Below are positions 1 to 11,467 of a stretch of DNA of 64,000 bases, one piece after another. Location: contig JAVTVY010008113.1 in assembly GCA_036873755.1 (NCBI GenBank), forward strand, positions 390,997 through 454,996. Direction: 5' to 3'. The stretch is from Hanleya hanleyi. Lineage: Eukaryota; Mollusca; Polyplacophora; Lepidopleurida; Hanleyidae. Within the stretch, counting starts at the first letter, position 1, and each line of letters begins with the position of its first letter. The notes beneath the pieces are model-generated. The model saw nothing but the letters and a program-made list of their open reading frames with translations, ran no database searches and had not been told where the DNA came from. A program made the position numbers and the translations under genes.

Positions 1-499
1 GTTAAAAGGCACACCGCTCATTTAGATTAAAGTATTCCAAAGTAAGATTATGAATAATATTGGAATAAATATATATCTATACACTGCATGGAATATCGCT
101 GCAGAAATGAATTAAAATACACTAAAGCAATACCCATAACTGTTCTCTTATTAACAGTAACTCCAATATCGTCACAATGAACTTTCATGACGATATGACC
201 AAATGTGTCTCAGTACGGACCGGACAAACAAACAAACAGGTTTCTAAATTATAGTAAGATACCTAGATTGATTCAGGATCATTATTCAATAGACTTTCTA
301 CGAGTTATTTATTTCCCTGAATTTACCTGATCCTAGGGTCGTTAGGAAAGCATAAATACGTGTTAAACCCATTTTGAGGCTGTTGTTGTATGCACAATGT
401 GTGGAGTATGGAGATTACACCTTATGCACGAAGGAGTAAACTTCAGTCCGTGACCCTTCCACTGTTCAGATGTTCAGTCCTGATTTGAAGGACTGTTCC
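1..499. other. No recognised feature
   Basis: AT-rich sequence with stop codons in all frames. I see no gene, tandem repeat or recognisable mobile element before the truncated LINE that starts near 500. Confidence 0.5.
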
Positions 500-1185
500 A
501 ACTGGTCACCATCTTGAATATTCTACAATCATATGACTGTAAATTTAATCAACAGATTGATATTGTGTTTTGTTTGGTACCTAATCACGTTGACATCAAA
601 GGTAATACTGAAGCTGATAAAATGGCTAAGGTAGCCCTAGATGATGGGGTTGATCCTGTTGAAATCCCATACAGTGATTTCAGACCATCTATCTGTGCTT
701 ATGTGAGAAAGTTGTTTCAATCATTGCGGGATGCTATGGATAATAACAAACTTCACGAGTTCAAATAAACTGTAGGTTATACTCATCCGAACAGCCAGAA
801 ACGTTTCGATCAAGCCATGATTAAACACTGTAGACTCGGTCATACACGATTAACTCACGAGCATTTGCTGAAAAAAGAACCACTCTCAGGGTGTATTCCA
901 TGCCACGAAGATCTCACGGTGAAACATATTCTTATCGACTGTATAGATTTTAAGATTGTAAGAGATAACTTTTACGAACAGCTACTTTGGAAGATCTTTT
1001 TAGTCGAGTAAAAGAAGATTGTATTTTAGATTATTTGAAAGAAATTGGTTTGTTGTATAAATTTTAATGTATTTACATGTTTTTAATGCATTAGTTTACT
1101 GAGTTATTAACTTGAATACTTAGAATTTTGATTGATCGTCGCTATATAGCTGAAATATTGCTGAACGCGACATTAAACCTTAATT
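500..1185 (+). pseudogene. 5'-truncated non-LTR retrotransposon: RNase H end and 3' tail
   Basis: Two open stretches (514-768 and 817-1011) separated by a stop look like the C-terminal end of a LINE of the I/Nimb type. The first contains 'VFCLVPNHVDIKGNTEADK', which matches the end of the RNase H domain found in this clade (usual form FxWxPSHVGIxGNExAD). The second contains 'RLGHTRLTHEHLL', 'CIPCHEDLTVKHILIDC', the His/Cys-containing tail that follows RNase H in these elements. The 3' end around 1130-1180 (gctgaacgcgacattaaacc) resembles the tail commonly seen on molluscan elements of this kind. Endonuclease and RT are absent, so the copy is strongly 5'-truncated and dead. The family assignment is from motif memory. 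Confidence 0.75.
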
Positions 1186-1284
1186 CTCTCTCCAACTGGT
1201 CACCTCGGACATTTAAATGAACGCGTGGTTGAAACCAGTTGAAGTTGTGTCCTCTAGTTGACAGGGTGGGTCGTACAAGGAATA

Positions 1285-1460
1285 TTTATGGATCGTTGTT
1301 GTCGAAATGCCTGAGTATTTTGAATGGCTAGGTCATATCTTGACGAAATCTCCTGTACCCCAGAGTTGAGAAGCCGAAGCGCCTCAGCTTGGCTGGATAC
1401 TGTAATTCCTGGAGATCATGAATCCTCCTGGTAGCTCTACGCTGACCCCCTCTAGCAGCC
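1285..1460 (-). pseudogene. LINE reverse transcriptase C-terminal fragment
   Basis: On the minus strand the frame reads 'RATRRIHDLQELQYPAKLRR', then 'FGFSTLGYRRFRQDMT', a stop, and then 'PFKILRHFDNNDP' in the same frame. This is the characteristic end of CR1/L2-type LINE reverse transcriptases (RATKxI..L..L.Y.ERL..L.L.TL.YRR.RGDMI..FKIL....D). The in-frame stop and the lack of upstream RT show a short dead relic. It lies opposite in strand to the neighbouring LINE fragment, so it is a separate insertion. Confidence 0.65.
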
Positions 1461-1544
1461 TGATGTGTTTCACCAAATACTGTTTCCAATCCAGATAACG
1501 ACGGTGTGCAATCACAATTCACGTTTCACAGAATGGATATTTGA

Positions 1545-2100
1545 TGTGTTTAGGGTGGGGGTGGAGGGGTTTACCCTACCAGGACTGGGGGAGGGGGGTT
1601 TTATGACCCCCTACCAAACTTACTACCCTATCTCCGAAAGGACAAAAACTTGAAAACTCAGACACCGCGACTTTATAATTTATCATACTGGGCTAATTTT
1701 AAGCTTATTTGCATAACCTCGTGAGCAGAGGATCATGGGTAAATTCAAATGTGGAGTGCCAGAAAATGATGTTTTTGTCATTTTTCTTCAAATTTCTCAC
1801 TTTTCTGCGAGGAAAAGTGGGGAAAAGCTATTTTATTTTACATGCAGTTTAGTATTTACTAATTATCATGCAGTTTTTACGAGGAAAACACAAATAAAAA
1901 AATTGATAAATCTGGCCGAAATATCGTCAAAACTTCCTTTTCAAATTGACGTCACTGCGGCGTCATCATGACTAACAATTTGTTGTTTTCTTTACATTTT
2001 CTTGTTTGACTTGACAAAAGGGAATAGTGTAGAAAGTTTCAGACCCCTAGCTCTAGCTCAAGGTGTAAGAAAAATATTTAGTGGGGGCGGGGCGAGATTA
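1545..2100 (-). repeat. Dispersed repeat family R1, copy A (inverse orientation)
   Basis: This stretch is the reverse complement of the copy at 9335-9908. Shared landmarks are the C/G-rich ends, the motif around 'gaggatcatgggtaaattcaa', the block around 'cacttttc..cg.ggaaaag', and the end 'cctagctctagctcaagg'. Copies are roughly 400-570 bp and carry no coding capacity. The family looks like a non-autonomous mobile element, but I could not define clean target duplications. Confidence 0.6.
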
Positions 2101-3060
2101 TTAGGAGGCAGAAATAACATGTATACAACATCTACATGTATAATTAATTATTGCCGAATTTATGAGGTGTCGCCATCGTTTTAATTGTACATGTACCATC
2201 AATTAGTGCTCCTGTATAATGAAATCGACGTTCCAGGCTTTTCATAAGTTTTACACAAAAAGGCTTGCTAGAAATAATTTGAAGACGTGCACCTCATCTA
2301 ATATGATGAACTATGATGATTTTTTTCTCAGAATTTGTGCACAAATTACCAGTAAATAAATACCAGTAGTAATACCCTATGCATTATGTTCTATAAATGC
2401 GGCCTATGGTGTGTGCAATTAAAAGCACGATCAACGGGACACTATGAGATGTCATATGACGTACGCGCTGTAAATACATGCGTGACGTTTTCACATCTGC
2501 AGCGGTTAGGAACGTCCATAAATTTTATATTTCAGGTCCAGTTTCTCTTGGGACAGGACTTTATATTACCTCAATGTGACCAGTTTTGTTCAGCTTTGTA
2601 GAACGCTTGATGCTATGGTGCTGGAGAAATGGCATAAGGCAATCAATGTTGGTGTCATTATAGTGACTGACAATCACCTGCCATACAGTGTGGACAGTGG
2701 AACAATGGACAATCAGTTGTTGAAGTGTAATCTGTGGACCCCATTTGGATGGGTGGAAATGTATGGCAGTGGAATTAATACTATTGGCAGGTTACATTTG
2801 TAGTATTTGACTATTGTTAATGGTACACGTGTGATGGCAGAATGGCAGAATGTTGATAACCAGTAACTTCCAGAATTAACATGTATGTTGTCTAGCTTCT
2901 TTGAACAATTGGTTGTTTAAAGTTATCTTCGGTATGAATGATTTGAATCTAGACCCTACTTAATTACTGATACTACTGATGTATATTTTATCCAGCTAAA
3001 TGGCTGTAAAAATATCACCTTGTGCTAACGACAGAGAAGGGCATGTGATGGGGGGATGCC
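2101..3060. other. No recognised feature
   Basis: Short open frames at 2386-2601 and 2576-2803 show no family resemblance. I see no repeat structure and no splice-supported gene here. Confidence 0.4.
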
Positions 3061-3069
3061 CATCCATGA

Positions 3070-3275
3070 ATGTCGGGTCAATTTAGGGCCGCCGTAGGGT
3101 CGATGCAATTGCAATTTTTACATAGTGGTCCGATGTTGGTCCAACGTTGGTCCAACGTTGGTATCGCTCTTAAACCGACGTACGTAGAGTCATCAGACCG
3201 CGGGTGCCGACATTGGCCCGATGAAAGCCACCATATTGGGCCGACGTTGGGCCGCCGTGCACATGTTATCTGGGC
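3070..3275 (+). repeat. Degenerate GTTGGTCCAAC-type repeat patch
   Basis: A GC-richer block contains repeated, partly palindromic steps such as 'ccgatgttggtccaacgttgg' variants at 3130-3162 and 'gggccgacgttgggccgcc' at 3238-3256. Such 'ccaacgttgg' patches are typical of short dispersed repeats in invertebrate genomes. The open frames on both strands here follow from the repeat and are not a gene. Confidence 0.45.
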
Positions 3276-3834
3276 GAATACGTTTGTCGCCGAAGGGGGA
3301 TATTCCATCCATTTATGAAGTACACAACTTTTGTTTTTGAAAGGCGTCTTCGTTGTTGTATTTGTTGTTGTTGTAATGCCCACCGAAGATGAAACGGGAG
3401 TATCGCGCCTCCAACATAGGAGAACGTATTTCCAATAAGGTATCATGGGTCAAGACACGGTAGGAATGTTGCGTAAAGTTATTAAAACCAGACCTGGGTT
3501 CCAAATGACTTAGTACTGCACTCAGACAAGTTGTGTCTTCCAGCTTGGTATCCACGAGCTCTCCTCAAGAGAGGTAACCCTAGGTTTCATAGCAGATTAC
3601 TCCACATCTCCCTCTTTGCAGTTTCTAATATGGTTGCATTGTCGCACAATATAAATGTATATTGAAGGAAAGTCCTTTAACCAACTTAATACCAACAACG
3701 TCTTTCAGTGTCTCTTAACTTCACGAGAAGTTCTCAGTAACTGTGTTGTGACAAAAGTACACCCAAACTGTGACAATGATAGGAAAATTCAACAAATGCG
3801 AACGACATTCTCTCTCTACAGATTCTCTCCTTCC

Positions 3835-4235
3835 TATCTGGCATGGGTGATTTGGGACCTGTCCAGGCCTGGGAGAGGGATTCCCCCCCTCCCCTCCCCT
3901 CCCTAAATATTGTTATGATCCCTTCAGCTAGGGGGCTGAATCTAGCCACACTATACCCTTGGGTGCTTTGATGACGTCACAGTGACGTCATTTAAAAACA
4001 TTATTTGGTCCTTTCCAATTTTTCATTTGTATGACGAAAACATCACATTTGTGATGGTCGCCGTGATACTGTGCTCCGGTGGTTATGCATCTAGGCTCGA
4101 AATGACCCCAATATAATAAACTACAAAGTCACGGAGTAACATCTCTCAATTGTTTGTCGTTTTGGAGATAGGATAGAAAAATTGGCAGGGGGCCAAAAAA
4201 TACCCCTCCCCCCACCCCCAGGTCTGGTATCATAT
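3835..4235 (+). repeat. Dispersed repeat family R1, copy B
   Basis: It begins 'gggacctgtccaggcctggg' exactly as at 9350 and shares 'cactatacccttggg', a double CRE palindrome (3971-3991) and the end '..ccccaggtctgg'. It is internally deleted relative to copy C (about 400 versus 570 bp). Confidence 0.6.
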
Positions 4236-4451
4236 TTCCTTTCATAAGTTCACATCTGAGATTTTCTCTTTAGCTAACCAGTATACTGAACCATATATTG
4301 GAGAACTGATGCATCTTTTGTTAATTGCAATTCACCAGCCAGCAAAAGAATGCTTGACCACTAAGTGGAAAACCCTGCGTGAGTTCGACTGCTCACCGGA
4401 TATGTGGATCGCACATATGTTTTTGTACTGTTCTTAACCCTTTCTTTCCCA

Positions 4452-4471
4452 ACGTTGCCATTTGGCAACGT
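4452..4471. repeat. Perfect 9-bp hairpin
   Basis: Two 9-base arms (acgttgcca and tggcaacgt) are separated by 2 bases. A half copy (tttggcaacg) recurs near 4508. No function can be assigned. Confidence 0.4.
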
Positions 4472-4693
4472 CTTGTATTTACGCCACCTCATCTCAAATC
4501 AATGGTCGTTTGGCAACGATGGGCTGAAGCGGTAATCTAGGGCAGTGCAATTGATATATGACTGAGTTTCCCCATAAGTCAACTTTTATGCCGTCACATG
4601 ACCCACTGCAAGAATTGTGCTCCCACGCGATGTAAGTTTATGAACAAATTTCACCTATAAAATTGGTGCATCTAGAATTTGTTTTGTGTCAGT

Positions 4694-5258
4694 AAGAACA
4701 TGAGCAGTGTGACTAACGTCACAGGACCTACGAAGTACAGTAGGCATTAGGACTCGAACGCGAACTGAACTCTTGGAAATCCCCACCCCCAGTTGAAATC
4801 CTGCCTATATTAAGATGGGCACCGCCCAAGTCAGAATCGCCAGTGATTTTCATCAAAAAACACCAGAAATTTTCATCAAAAGTGGTCAGCTCAGAAGTTG
4901 TTGGTAACAGTCTTCTAATGCGCCTTCATTCCAAAATAAATAACGATCGCCGATTTAATTTTACAATTTTTTAATTAAAGGAAACAGATTGAATAATATA
5001 GGTTCAGTAGATTTCAAGCTTTACGTGTGAAAATACATTTACATCTCTTTAATGGTTTTCAGTGCCCTTGTCCAGGATCAAAACAACTTTTTGAATCACA
5101 TTATTTTCCCAACAATACAACAATTTTTTATATATAGTACTATGGTAGAAAGGTAGCATTTATGTAGTTTACGGTAATTCAACTCAAGACCAACACCTTC
5201 TATGCACAAGATAATAATGATTCTATGTCATTCTCCTGAGCATAACCGGTACAAAGAC
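4694..5258 (+). repeat. Inverted repeat A, left arm (565 bp)
   Basis: This arm is the near-perfect reverse complement of 6231-6796. Landmarks are 'acctacgaagtacagtagg' at its outer end and 'cataaccggtacaaagac' at its inner end. It forms the A of an interleaved A-B-A'-B' structure. No coding sequence is evident. Confidence 0.85.
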
Positions 5259-5908
5259 GAATAAATAGCGTCTCTACATCACGTTGTTATCTAGATATAT
5301 GAGACAACACATTTTGGGTATCGGCAATCTGATGAATGTACTATTCCGGTTTTCTTGTTTCACATTATATTCTATGGCGGTTGATCGATGATTTTCTTCA
5401 TTGATAAACGTTAAACCACCTCAGCTTCGTTGTGTGAATCGGAATTGCATTGCTGTGACACACCAACACACTCCGTGGCAGTGATTCTGTATCCCCTAAT
5501 CAAGGAATCAAAATGGATCAAGATTTGAAATGACAAGAGAAATTTAGACATATTTTGTTTACACATGTAATTTTTTGTTCAAATTATATCCAAGTGTGAT
5601 ATATAGTCAATATTCAAGAGGTACAAAAAAACCCCAAAGTATGTCCTCATATTTTCACACCCATGCCAAGAAATACTGCATTGAAAAGGGTCCATTTAGC
5701 CTACCCTGTTTTATCGCTCTAATCAGCAAATGGCGGGGTCATATTTCTGCTGTCAAAATTGTATTTCCCTCCAAAGTCTTAACCCTTGAATCCAAGTCAC
5801 ACACTCTCTGATGCAAAGTAATGATTGTCCTAACTATCCGATTAGCACATTATGAACATGTCTTTGGTCATAGTGTACATATCATAACTCACATCAATGT
5901 TTTCTGCT

Positions 5909-6222
5909 ATATTCCTACGAAGTAGGCTACAGATCGCAAATTGTCCGGTAATGAGTGAGTCCATCCGAATCCTTTCGTCGGCAAAATAAGGAGAACCGTT
6001 GACATTAGAACCTTGATTTTTGGTATGAACGTGCATTAGGGCATTGTTACCCGCAAGTTCTGATCTGAAACAATTCTAATTTAAATTAGATTGATAATTA
6101 ACACTTCAGTATATTGTTATAGATATCTGTGAACTGTAGCCTTTAACGTGTATCCTATTTCACATTGGCCACATCAGCTTCAAATTCAGGTCAAATTACC
6201 CACAGCTAAAAATACCCTGTCC
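5909..6222 (+). repeat. Inverted repeat B, left arm (about 314 bp)
   Basis: Reverse complement of 6961-7284, from 'attcctacgaagtaggctac' to 'gctaaaaataccctgtc'. It lies inside the A/A' loop while its partner lies outside A'. B also resembles A' in direct orientation: 'gaatgaaggcgcattagg' in A' and 'gtatgaacgtgcattagg' in B are followed by matching 'tgttac..(c/a)aagttctga.ctga'. A and B are therefore diverged members of one family. Confidence 0.8.
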
Positions 6223-6230
6223 CACTGTAT

Positions 6231-6796
6231 GTCTTTGTACCGGTTATGCCCAGGAGAATGACATAGAATCATTATTATCTTGTGCAGAGAAGGTGTTGGT
6301 CTTGAGTTGAATTACCGTAAACTACATAAATGCTACCTTTCTACTATAGTACTATATATACAAATTTGTTGTATTGTTGGGAAAATAATGCGAGTCAAAA
6401 AGTTGTTTTGATCCTGGACAAGGGCACTGAAAACCATTAAAGATATGTAAATGTATTTTCACACGTAAAGCTTGAAATCTACTGAACCTTAATTATTCAA
6501 TCTGTTTCCTTTAATTAAAAAATTGTAAAATTAAATCGGCGATCGTTATTTATTTTTGGAATGAAGGCGCATTAGGAGACTGTTACCAACAAGTTCTGAG
6601 CTGACCTACTTTTGATGAAAATTTCTGGTGATTTTTGATGAAAATCACTGGCGATTCTGACTTGGGCGGTGCCCATCTTAATATAGGCAGGATTTCAACT
6701 GGGGGTGGGGATTTTCAAGAGTTCAGTTCGCGTTCGAGTCCTAATGCCTACTGTACTTCGTAGGTCCTGTGGCGTTAGTCACACTGCTCATGTTAT
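6231..6796 (-). repeat. Inverted repeat A', right arm
   Basis: Partner of 4694-5258 with roughly 95% identity by eye and a few single-base indels. The open frame at 6705-6938 crosses its outer end and has no family resemblance. Confidence 0.85.
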
Positions 6797-6960
6797 TTCA
6801 ATGATATGGTTTAACAATTTAAGTTATGCAAACAGCGCTGATTGTTTGAGGGTATATGCAGTAGGCCTATGCTGTCGGGCAATTGTGGAATTGTCCCAGA
6901 TGCACGTTAAGATTAACCTCAGTAATAGGTCCATGTGACATACAGTGGAATGTGGATCAA

Positions 6961-7284
6961 TGACAGGGTATTTTTAGCCGGTATTTGATCTGAATTTGAA
7001 GCCTGATGTGGTCAATGATGAAATGTTTGGATGTGAAATAGGATACACGTTAAAGGCTACAGTTTACATATATCTATAACAATATACTGAAGTGTTAATT
7101 ATAAATCTAATTTTAATCAGATCAGAACTTGCTGGTAACAATGCCCTAATGCACGTTCATGCCAAAAATCAAGGTTCTAATGTCAACGGTTCTCCTTATT
7201 TTGCCGACGAAAGGATTCGAATGGACTGACTCACTGACTCATTACCGGACAATTTGCGATCTGTAGCCTACTTCGTAGGAATAT
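6961..7284 (-). repeat. Inverted repeat B', right arm
   Basis: Partner of 5909-6222. Its outer end 'cctacttcgtagga' is close to the outer end of A' ('ctgtacttcgtaggtcc'), another sign that both pairs are one family. The 33-bp satellite begins about 60 bp further on. Confidence 0.8.
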
Positions 7285-7345
7285 TTAACAGCTTTGGCAT
7301 GCAATAAGATTTATTTCTTTCCATTATTATTATTATTATCTTTCC

Positions 7346-7918
7346 ATGCTAGCTGTACATTAATACATCTATATGAATGTGTTAGCTGTACATTAATACA
7401 TCTATATGAATGTGCTAGCTGTACATTAATACATCTATATGAGTGTGCTAGCTGTACATTAATACATATATATGAATGTCCTAGCTGTACATTTAATACA
7501 TCTATATGAATGTGCTAGCTGTACATTAATACATCTATATGAGTGTGTTAGCTGTACATTAATACATCTATATGAATGTGCTAGCTGTACATTAATACAT
7601 CCATATAAGTGTGCTAGCTGTACATTAATACAAATATATGAGTGTGCTAGGTGTACATTAATACATCTATATGAGTGTGCTATCTATACATTAATACATC
7701 TATATGAATGTGCTGGCTGTACATTAATACATCTATATGAATGTGCTAGCTGGACATTAATACATCTATATGAATGTGCTAGCTATACATTCATATATCT
7801 ATATGAATGTGCTAGCTGTACATTAATACATATATATGAATGTGCTAGCTGTACATTAATACATCTATATGAACGTGCCATCTGTACATTAATACATCTA
7901 TATGAATGTGCTAGCTGA
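7346..7918 (+). repeat. 33-bp minisatellite, about 17 copies
   Basis: The unit is 33 bp, consensus tgtgctagctgtacattaat followed by acatctatatgaa. Because 33 is divisible by 3 and the unit has no stop in one frame, the array reads as a long open frame of an 11-residue repeat (CASCTLIHLYE), shifted once by an extra T near 7493. This is a by-product of the repeat. I see no signal peptide, promoter or splice context to support a protein. Confidence 0.9.
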
Positions 7919-8199
7919 TACTTTTTAACAGTGACAGCAGGCAGGTAAGCAATCATAGAACGTGGGAATTACTGCGCGGACGCTGAAGGTTCAGTGGAAT
8001 GATCGCGTCATTGATAAACAAACGCCTGTGTTCATATCAAGGGCAGTGGCAATAAAAACGTTAATTCAAGAGTGAATCTTGGGAAATATTTCTCTACTCC
8101 AGAGGACTACCCAATTTAGCTTGTTTGTCTCAAAAGAAAATGGGAGGGAAATACCAAAGTGACGAAATTAACACCTGTCTCTAACATGCACTTTTTCGC

Positions 8200-8500
8200 A
8201 GGAGACGGGTAGAAAAATAACTTACCTGTCTCAAGTGACAGGTAATCAAAAATTCTTTTTTCATGGGCAATTCATTCTTGCTCAAAAACTTTCAAACTAC
8301 ACAGAGATTAATTAATGCATCATTAATTATACACCAATTGATCAGGCATCCATTTACTGAAAGATTGTATATTTCATTTTTATGTAACAGGCAAAAGCAA
8401 CATTATTATTTCGTAACATTTGCACATTCGGGAAACTGTTAGGAGGAGACAGGTAGAAAATGTTCTTACCTGTCACCTGAGACAGGTCATTTTTTTAGCA
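8200..8500. repeat. Two direct copies of a short hairpin motif
   Basis: 'ggagac(g/a)ggtagaaaa' followed by 'ttacctgtc' and an inverted 'gacaggt' occurs at 8203-8247 and 8452-8490. Each copy contains a small hairpin (acctgtc...gacaggt). It may be the two ends of a 300-bp element, but no target duplication is clear. Confidence 0.4.
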
Positions 8501-8617
8501 TTTCCACTTTATCAGAGATGAACTGCAAATGCAAATTGCTCTTAGTTCACCCGTTAATCAGTGAATTCGATCCAAATAATATTGTCCTCTGAACATTACT
8601 ATTTGGATCTCACTTAC

Positions 8618-9008
8618 CAGTATGGTATTTCCACTGTAGAACACACTGATCACAAGTCAGACCGACCGGAAGTTGATACTCCAGCCTGATGTCTCCCGCC
8701 CCGCTTTCGGCGCCAAATGGTACATCATGGTACCGCGTCTGATCCGCCTGGTTTGATCGTGATAGGAGGTTCTGATCCAAGCATGTTTGGGTTATTGACT
8801 TGCTTATGTCGTTATTGGAGCAGATCTTGAACTCAAACCATCCCCCGTGAGCCGATGTAAGCTGTACGGTAATTGGTATGGTCTGGCCCTCCGTGTATGT
8901 CTTACCGATGATACCTTTAGCGTACTTCCCTCCAGCCTCGTTATGGCGTTCACCATCATACGGATCACCGCATAATCCGCATAGCCCATTATTCGTTGTC
9001 CACGATCG
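8618..9008 (-). CDS. LPMO gene 1, exon 2
   Basis: 391 nt, phase 0 to phase 1, compared with 379 nt in gene 2 exon 2. The 3' boundary (gtaagt, minus strand from 8617) is secure. The 5' boundary at 9008 is placed by alignment to gene 2 and lacks an AG. The next AGs upstream are out of phase, and the frame closes at a stop about 60 nt upstream. Confidence 0.75.
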
Positions 9009-10241
9009 TTGGATATTTGGCGCCACGATGGTGGATGGTCTGGCTGTTCCAGGCGGTCGTGCGGTTCAAGTCGCTTACATTTATTCATCTGAATACCAAA
9101 TTTGTACCAGACCCACAATTCTTTGAAGTACCATATCTCAGCATCCAGTAAGAATATTTTCATAAAAGTTTTAAAATTTAAGGAAAAAAATATGGCAACA
9201 ACATATCTCTTCGCCATTTTTGCTTTGGGTTCCCCTTTATCAACTTAATGGCTTATTCACACCTTTACCCAGTTAGACCATGGACTGAATCATGCGAGCC
9301 GCTAGGGCAATCTAAACAATGATTAACCCTATCTGGCCTGGGCTTTTTGGGACCTGTCCAGGCCTGGGGGGGGGCCGAAATGGCCCCCCCTAATTATTTG
9401 TCTTATCCCTTGAGCTAGGGAGCTGAAACTTATCACACTATACCCTTGGGTCAAGCTCTACCAGAAAATGTAAAAAATCCAAGATGGCCGCTTTGATGAC
9501 GTCACAGTGACGTCATTTTCAAAAATGGCATTTTTTGGTCGATTTTTCGGTCGGATTTTCCGAATTTTTTATTTATGCAATTTCTCCGCAAAAACTGCAT
9601 GATAAATTAGTTAATATTAATATGATGTGAAATAAAATAGTTTTTGCCCACTTTTCATCGCGGAAAAGCATAAATTTTGAAGAAATATGACAAAAACATC
9701 ACTTTTCTGGTACCCCACGTGGCCGCCATCTTGAATTTACCCATGATCCTCTGCCCAGGGGGTCATGCAAATGGGCTCAAAATGACCCCAATAAGATAGA
9801 CTATAAAGTCCCGAAGTTTCAGCACTCCATTTTTCGTCGTCCCGGAGATTGCGCAGAAAGTTTGGTAGAGGGGCCATAATGGCCCCCCCCCAGGCCAGGT
9901 AGGGTTAAGTATTATAGACTGATGCAGCCTCGTGCTCAAACAAAGCAAGGAGCTAGTTGTAAATCGTGACAGGCTCGGCGTATGGACGACGGGATAAATC
10001 GCCATAGGCAGATCACGTGTCACCATAGCAGCACGTGCACGTAATATAGCGGTGTACCTACATGCTTCCCTCCACAGTTCAATCCGTTATCATCGTAATT
10101 CCTCAGAACACCGGGATAACCGAACCTCCACATGGAAGAGCGTGACGGCGGTTCCATCAGACGACCATGCCCGTACACTGTATAAGCACATCCACTCACA
10201 ATTATATATAGGTAAATTATGTGTATCCCCATCACATACAT
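8618..10241 (-). CDS. AA15 lytic polysaccharide monooxygenase gene 1 (partial, possibly broken)
   Basis: Secreted copper enzyme of the AA15 family, which oxidatively cleaves chitin or cellulose-type polysaccharides. Exon 1 is 10241-10062 and gives a signal peptide (residues 1-24) followed by mature His25 in 'HGRLMEPPSRSSMW', the first ligand of the histidine brace. Exon 2 is 9008-8618 and carries the Cys-rich core 'GLCGLCGDPYDG', the second brace histidine in 'SAHGGWFEF' and the end 'CVLQWKYHTG'. Donors are gtaggt (phase 0) and gtaagt (phase 1), identical in phase to gene 2. Oddities: no in-phase AG precedes exon 2, because the aligned acceptor reads AA (9010-9009). The third exon (the part with GCADIAI) is not found down to base 1. 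It may lie beyond the window or be lost. A pseudogene is a real possibility. Confidence 0.75.
9335..9908 (+). repeat. Dispersed repeat family R1, copy C, in intron 1 of LPMO gene 1
   Basis: The most complete copy (about 574 bp), bounded by 'ctggcctgggctttttggg' and 'ggcccccccccaggccagg', which are roughly inverted. It holds a YY1-like 'aagatggccgc' at 9482 followed by a double CRE palindrome at 9496-9516. It is non-coding. Confidence 0.65.
10062..10241 (-). CDS. LPMO gene 1, exon 1
   Basis: 60 codons from ATG 10241-10239 to donor 10061-10060. I chose this Met rather than the in-frame one at 10307 because it gives a compact 24-residue signal peptide directly before the mature His, exactly the length seen in gene 2. 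The conserved 'EPPSRSSMWR' and 'NYDDNGLNCGGK' are AA15 hallmarks. Confidence 0.8.
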
Positions 10242-10309
10242 TTTCTCTCTGGTGCCTATGTTAGTGCTAAAGATGATCAGAATGAAAAATACTTTGAAAA
10301 AGACCAACT

Positions 10310-11467
10310 ATATTAATATTTTATCTTCCACGTGGCGATTCCCAACTAGAATAACCTGACAGGACTATGGAAACCAATTTATAGAAATGAAGATGACCTT
10401 TAACATGAAATCTGAGCCGTTAAGCCTTACCCATGTGTTACCTGAATGGGAAAGTTCTTTGATAGCTGACACACCCCTAGCCTCACGCCCAGAGTAGAGT
10501 GTTAGTGGACCTAATGTTATTGTATGCGATCACGCCTGTCATGACCATCGCCTATCCACGTTCGTCCGCTCCCACACGTCACTATATTGGGCAGTATTTC
10601 GAATAGTTTAGTTTATTCTGTTATTTTTGCTTGATACATTTATAAACTACGAAAGCCGAGAGGATTATTCGGACTTTCATTTGTTGGGTTCACTTCCGAT
10701 TTCGGACTTCTGAGTTCCGACTTCTGAGTTTAGATCTCCAAGTTCAGATTTCTGAGTAATTATATTTCTTGGAAATAAAGGACCAATGCTCTGAATGTTG
10801 TATCGTACAACGCAGGTGTCGGATGTTTCCTGCAACTGAGCGTTTCGTGTGCAAAGATATCAACCTCTTTTTAGAGAAAACAGGAATTTTAAGTTACGTG
10901 TGTGCGCAGTTTACCCATTGCAGTTGAGGTCAACTGAAATGTCACAGTTCAATTTACAGATTAATGTGTTTACGGTTGAATGTACTGTAAACTCCGGAAC
11001 ATACATTTACTGTGAAATAACGGTAATTTATAACAGTGTATCCGTATCAGATGTTACGAACAATTTCTATGATCTAAGTGCTTAATTATTGCTCCCAGAA
11101 TTCTTGTTTTGAATAACGGTTGAAATTACAGTCCAACGGATATTCTGAAATAAGCCCTTACAGAGTTAACTCGTTTGAGACTTTTTTCAAATGTAGATAT
11201 TGCATGATTACCAATTTTGCGCTGCGAAAACTAATATCTCATTTGAGGAAATTAAGGGAAGTTACTGTAAGTATACCTACACTATTTTTCCGGTCACGAT
11301 AATTGACTGTTATAATCCTACCCAATTGTTCAGGTCACGATAATTGACTGTTATAATCTAATGCATATCTGTGTAAGAAAATAACAAGTAAACAGGGAAA
11401 CTGTTGTTGGTGTTAAAGGAAAAGCATATTTGCTCAGTTCGTATCAAATATCTAGAACTATGTAAGT
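10310..11467. other. Upstream region of LPMO gene 1, no recognised gene
   Basis: About 1.2 kb between LPMO exon 1 and foldback copy I. Short open frames at 10849-11085 and 11120-11302 have no recognisable family. 10675-10760 holds a degenerate 'cttctgagttccga' run. 'ataattgactgttataatc' is duplicated at 11299 and 11339. I see no convincing TATA box for the minus-strand gene. Confidence 0.4.

Noticed and set aside
6725..6745. tRNA-like 'cgttcgagtcc'
   Set aside because: Part of inverted repeat A'; no tRNA fold around it.
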